The notes under the pieces: model-generated
Seen by the model: only the letters and a program-made list of their open reading frames with translations
What the model was told of the DNA's origin: nothing
The model's database searches: none
Position numbers and translations under genes: made by a program
Origin: Methyloligella sp.
GTDB taxonomy: Bacteria; Pseudomonadota; Alphaproteobacteria; Rhizobiales; JALUTE01
Assembly: GCA_027058255.1 (NCBI GenBank)
Contig: JALUTE010000532.1
Location: 1 to 7,125 of the forward strand
Direction of reading: 5' to 3'
DNA length: 7,125 nt
Part shown: positions 5,107-7,125 of the stretch, piece by piece
How the letters are laid out: the number at the start of each line of letters is the position of its first letter
Numbering within the stretch: position 1 is the first letter of the stretch

Positions 5107-6387
5107 ATGACGAGCCTCTTGCGCCAATACGAGACGCCGGCCCCGCAGCCCGCCGCACGCATGCGTGCCATCGCGTCCCGCCCGCGCTGCGCGTCCTCAC
5201 GCCCCTGTGCAGGCGCCACGCCCGAGGTCACTGACGCGGATCGGAGCCTCGTGTTCGAAACCATCACCGACCGGTCCGCATTCGATGCCCTGGAGGCGGA
5301 ATGGAACGGCCTGTTCGCCCGCGCCGGCGCCTCTCACCAGCTCTTCCAGACGTTCAATTGGTGCTGGCATTGGTGCAACCACTATCTGCGGGAGGATCGA
5401 GGCCGGCTCGCCATCGTGACGGGCCGGCGCGCCGGCCGCCTTGCCCTGGTCTGGCCGCTCGTTCGCCAGAGCTGGCTCGGCGCGCGGGTGCTCTCCTGGA
5501 TGGGCGAGCCGGTCAGCCAATATGGCGATGTGCTCGTCGAAAAGGGGCCGGACCGCGCGCGCCTGCTCGCGGGCGCCTGGCGCCACATCGTCGAGACCGG
5601 CGGGGCCGACCTCGTGCGGCTTCGCAAGGTGCGCGGTGATGCCGCCGTGGCGCCCCTGCTCGAAGCATCGCACGCCCATGTCACCGCCGAGATGCAAGCT
5701 CCCTATCTCGACCTCGGATCGGCGCCCGATTTCGACACCTATCAGAAGCGCTATCCCGGCCGGGCGCGCAAGAACCGGCGCCGCCACCGCCGCCGCCTCG
5801 CCGAGCACGGCCCCCTCGCCTTCGACTTCCTGGCCGAAGGGCCCGAAGCGCGCGCCCTCGTGCGCGCAGCCCTGGCCATGAAACGCGCCTGGCTCCGTGA
5901 CCGCGGCCTGACGTCCCGCGCGTTCGCCGACGGGCGGCTCGAGCGCTTCTTTCTCGATGTCGCGGGAGATCGGACACGCCCGACGGGCTGCCGCGTCTCC
6001 GTGCTCTCCTGCGCCGGGCAGCCCGCCGCCATCGAGGTCGCCTTCGTCTGCGGCACACGGTGCGCGGCCCATATCGGCGCCTACGATCTCGCCTTCGAGC
6101 GCCACAGCCCCGGCTCCCTCCAGCTCGAGGACACCTTCGCCCGCTGCTATGACGAGGGCATCGAGGTCTACGACCTGCTGGCCCCGGCAGATGCCTACAA
6201 GACCATGTGGGCCGACGCAGCGGTGCCCGTGCGCGACCACGTGCTGGCGCTCACGGCGCGCGGCCGGCTGACGGCGCTTCCCCTGATCGCAAGGCTCGGC
6301 ACGCGCGCCAAGGCGGCCATCGCCCGCGCGCCTGCCTGGGTGCGCCGCCCGCTCCTGCCTCTGCAGACCTACATGATGTCGCTGTGA
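5107..6387 (+). CDS. CelD/FemAB-like GNAT-family acetyltransferase
   Basis: The 426-residue product resembles the BioF2-like/Acetyltransf_6 group often annotated as cellulose-biosynthesis protein CelD. Recognisable blocks are LFQTFNWCWHWCNHYL (about 79-94), WMGEPVSQYGDVL (131-143), and the Arg-rich GRARKNRRRHRRRL (218-231) that opens the GNAT-like domain. That domain continues through AAIEVAFVCGTRCAAHIGAYD (307-327) to the ending EVYDLLAPADAYKTMW (353-368). In this fold an acyl group is moved from a CoA- or tRNA-bound donor to an amine, and members are often linked to polysaccharide or peptidoglycan modification. The substrate here is unknown, and no cellulose or exopolysaccharide genes lie nearby. 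The first 45 or so residues are low-complexity and poorly conserved in appearance. The start at 5107 has GGAG at 5093-5096. No membrane segment is evident, so it is probably cytoplasmic. It converges with the YeeE-family gene 45 bases downstream. Confidence 0.88.
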   Translation: MTSLLRQYETPAPQPAARMRAIASRPRCASSRPCAGATPEVTDADRSLVFETITDRSAFDALEAEWNGLFARAGASHQLFQTFNWCWHWCNHYLREDRGRLAIVTGRRAGRLALVWPLVRQSWLGARVLSWMGEPVSQYGDVLVEKGPDRARLLAGAWRHIVETGGADLVRLRKVRGDAAVAPLLEASHAHVTAEMQAPYLDLGSAPDFDTYQKRYPGRARKNRRRHRRRLAEHGPLAFDFLAEGPEARALVRAALAMKRAWLRDRGLTSRAFADGRLERFFLDVAGDRTRPTGCRVSVLSCAGQPAAIEVAFVCGTRCAAHIGAYDLAFERHSPGSLQLEDTFARCYDEGIEVYDLLAPADAYKTMWADAAVPVRDHVLALTARGRLTALPLIARLGTRAKAAIARAPAWVRRPLLPLQTYMMSL

Positions 6388-6432
6388 GAGCTGCGCGGCG
6401 GGCGCGCGCCGGCATCGCCGGTCCAAGCCTGT

Positions 6433-7125
6433 CTACTCGGCCGGCGCCATGGCCTTGTCCGTCGGCTCCTTGCCCGTCACGGACGCCTCCGCAAGCTCGG
6501 CGCGCCGGTCGACCAGGAGGTCCGTGATCCCCGCACCGAGCCACATGCCGGTGAGCGCCACCCAGGCGGTGATGGCGAAGACCGCCCCTCCCGTGAGGCC
6601 CGCACCAACGGCGCAGCCGCCCGCAAGCATGCCGCCGAAGCCCATCAACACGGCGCCGATGATGTAGCGCCACATGCACATGCCCCCGGTGAAACCGACG
6701 ATCTTGAACTCGCGCCCGAGCACCGCCGCCAGGCCCGAGCCGAGGAAGACGCCCGGAACGAGGCCGACGTCGAAGTCGAGCGGAGAGCCCGGCGGGCTCA
6801 GGAACAGCATCAGGGTGTCTGCCGAAGGCCCGGTGAAGCTCAGGCTCTCGACCTGGATCGGATCGAATGTCTGGCCCGACAGCGTGTAGGTGAACCACCA
6901 GCCGATGGCGACCGCCGAGCCCACGCCGAGCCCGCCGATCCAGCCCCAGGCCGGAACCCGGCTGCGCACGCCGAAGAAGATGGCGGCTGCCAGCCAGACG
7001 AGCCCGAGGCCGAGCCCCGAATAGGCGCCGAGGCCCAGATGGCCGAGGGCATCGTTCATCTCCGGGCCCACCACCCAGAGGCCGGCGAGCGCATCGCGCA
7101 GGGGGGAGAGCACGCCGCGAAGCGT
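6433..7125 (-). CDS. YeeE/YedE-family sulfur (thiosulfate) transporter-like membrane protein, N-terminal part outside window
   Basis: The frame is open to the right edge; 230 residues are visible. It represents the C-terminal half of a YeeE/YedE (sulfur transport domain) protein, normally about 350-400 residues. Several hydrophobic segments are present (about 37-52, 62-82, 121-137, 152-173, 176-204). The family signature in the C-terminal repeat is GGMLAGGCAVGAGLTGG, with a conserved Cys at residue 171 of the visible part. A second Cys lies at 150 in FTGGMCMWRYIIG. In characterised members (TsuA/YeeE) conserved cysteines line the path that passes thiosulfate across the inner membrane, so import of thiosulfate or a related sulfur compound is the inferred role. 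A GTG at 7113 could serve as a start, but the frame continues upstream as TLRG, typical of the linker between the two family halves, so the gene is taken as partial. The tail after residue 204 is hydrophilic. Confidence 0.88.
   Translation of the reverse strand, partial: TLRGVLSPLRDALAGLWVVGPEMNDALGHLGLGAYSGLGLGLVWLAAAIFFGVRSRVPAWGWIGGLGVGSAVAIGWWFTYTLSGQTFDPIQVESLSFTGPSADTLMLFLSPPGSPLDFDVGLVPGVFLGSGLAAVLGREFKIVGFTGGMCMWRYIIGAVLMGFGGMLAGGCAVGAGLTGGAVFAITAWVALTGMWLGAGITDLLVDRRAELAEASVTGKEPTDKAMAPAE

Noticed and set aside
6409..6421. CCGGC-ATC-GCCGG hairpin between the convergent acetyltransferase and YeeE-family genes as a two-way terminator.
   Set aside because: The stem is only five base pairs and neither strand has a following U-tract. 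Position is suggestive, but the sequence does not support an intrinsic terminator.
5197..6426. A 409-codon minus-strand open frame opposite the acetyltransferase gene.
   Set aside because: The plus-strand frame matches a known family along its length. The antisense translation matches nothing I recognise.

Overview
The window is GC-rich throughout, with G or C in most third codon positions. It reads as chromosomal DNA of an alphaproteobacterium, probably Hyphomicrobiales (Rhizobiales). Two things support this: the SSB sequence (N-terminus MAGSVNKVILVGNLGADPEI), and an alphaproteobacterial-type LexA box (GTTC-N7-GTTC) upstream of ssb. No mobile element, CRISPR array, tRNA or rRNA was seen.

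Layout, left to right. (1) ssb on the minus strand, cut by the left edge. It has a strong ribosome-binding site and, about 200 bases upstream, a promoter with a LexA box between its -35 and -10 elements. The outermost 98 bases form a perfect 32-bp fold-back that turns the SSB tail into an implausible sequence. This looks like an assembly or contig-end artefact. (2) A long minus-strand gene for a membrane-anchored pentapeptide-repeat protein: five transmembrane segments, a roughly 200-residue pentapeptide solenoid and an unrecognised C-terminal domain. Positive-inside charge places the solenoid outside the cytoplasm. (3) A divergent intergenic region of about 360 bases with palindromes and a candidate forward promoter. 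(4) Four plus-strand genes: a small secreted protein whose best-supported start is ACG rather than ATG, a small lipoprotein, a 121-residue four-helix membrane protein, and a CelD/FemAB-like GNAT acetyltransferase with a stable hairpin just before its start. (5) A minus-strand YeeE/YedE-family (sulfur/thiosulfate transport) membrane protein, convergent with the acetyltransferase and cut by the right edge.

The genes do not form one obvious pathway. Apart from SOS-regulated ssb and the soluble acetyltransferase, the products are envelope proteins (inner membrane, secreted or lipoprotein). The gaps between the plus-strand genes are 130 to 200 bases, so a single tight operon is unlikely. I see no convincing new multi-gene system. 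The points most worth checking are the fold-back in ssb, the ACG start, the predicted periplasmic pentapeptide solenoid and the leader hairpin of the acetyltransferase.
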